Origin: Candidatus Dadabacteria bacterium
Lineage (GTDB): Bacteria > J088
Direction: 5' to 3'
Length of the DNA: 23,661 nt
Assembly: GCA_003695505.1 (NCBI GenBank)
Contig: RFIY01000050.1
Span: 1-23,661, forward strand
Shown here: piece after piece, positions 23,579 to 23,661 of the stretch
Numbering within the stretch: the stretch's first letter is position 1
Layout: each line of letters starts with the position of its first letter
Made by a program: the position numbers and the translations under genes
Notes under the pieces: generated by a model
Seen by the model: only the letters and a program-made list of their open reading frames with translations
Told to the model about the DNA's origin: nothing
Databases searched by the model: none

Positions 23579-23661
23579 ATGAGCGACATGCTGCTTGAAT
23601 ATGGGAACCATCCCGTGGTCAAGAAGGCCATTCAGACGCTGGGGCTTCCCCTGCCCGTGCC
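23579..23661 (+). CDS. Partial large FabG-like 3-oxoacyl-ACP reductase, N-terminus
   Basis: The frame opens at ATG 23579, 6 nt after a strong GGAAGGAG (23565-23572), and runs off the right edge with 27 full codons. The residues MSDMLLEYGNHPVVKKAIQT and LGLPLPVP match what I recall of the N-terminal extension of the roughly 450-residue FabG-like reductases of gammaproteobacteria, which read like MSDxLLxLGxxPxxRKLIKSLGLPxPxP. These are short-chain dehydrogenases reducing 3-oxoacyl thioesters. The divergent MaoC-type hydratase acts on the related enoyl substrate and supports the call. Only a short part is visible, and no catalytic residues lie within the window. Confidence 0.75.
   Translation, partial: MSDMLLEYGNHPVVKKAIQTLGLPLPV

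Overview
The window looks like the chromosome of a GC-rich proteobacterium, most likely a gammaproteobacterium. This is an inference from the tpiA-secG pairing, a YggX-family protein, a MaoC/large-FabG pair and a Wsp-type chemosensory operon; no rRNA or other taxonomic marker is present. Genes are tightly packed, many with GTGA or ATGA stop/start overlaps. I saw no tRNA, insertion sequence, prophage or CRISPR array.

Region 1 (1-3642) is a plus-strand central-metabolism operon, tpiA-secG-gap-pgk. It has a near-consensus sigma70 promoter (156-184) and a textbook intrinsic terminator (3613-3642). A partial membrane-protein gene reads the other way off the left edge. Region 2 (3643-5177) is about 490 bp of non-coding DNA followed by an exported protein with two thioredoxin-like domains, only the second of which keeps a CxxC motif.

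Region 3 (5213-10174, minus) is a three-gene overlapping operon: a secreted subtilase with a MYXO-CTERM-like tail, then a FIST-domain protein resembling the nitric-oxide sensor NosP, then a soluble histidine kinase with a receiver-like C-terminus. Region 4 (10270-12559, plus) holds a YggX-like small protein carrying two CxxC pairs and an exported DUF3604 protein.

Region 5 (12596-22620) is the most interesting. A minus-strand chemosensory operon encodes CheW, CheR-TPR, a CheW-like protein, an MCP, a CheA-REC hybrid, CheB and a REC-histidine kinase. The parts are those of a Wsp system, but a kinase stands where the diguanylate cyclase WspR would be. On each side of the operon lies a plus-strand, single-receiver gene. 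The two receivers are paralogous, and each is preceded by a perfect-match sigma54 promoter (TGGCAC-N5-TTGCT) with the same CTGAAACAG box 5-6 bp upstream. One receiver is intact. The other has lost its phospho-acceptor Asp (now Asn) and its conserved Lys (now Pro). I propose a sigma54-controlled pair of active and pseudo-receivers working with this chemosensory array.

Region 6 (22520-23661) has a MaoC-type hydratase gene (minus) whose 3' end overlaps the pseudo-receiver gene by 101 bp. It is divergent from the start of a large FabG-like reductase gene. A symmetric, apparently bidirectional extended -10 element lies between them.
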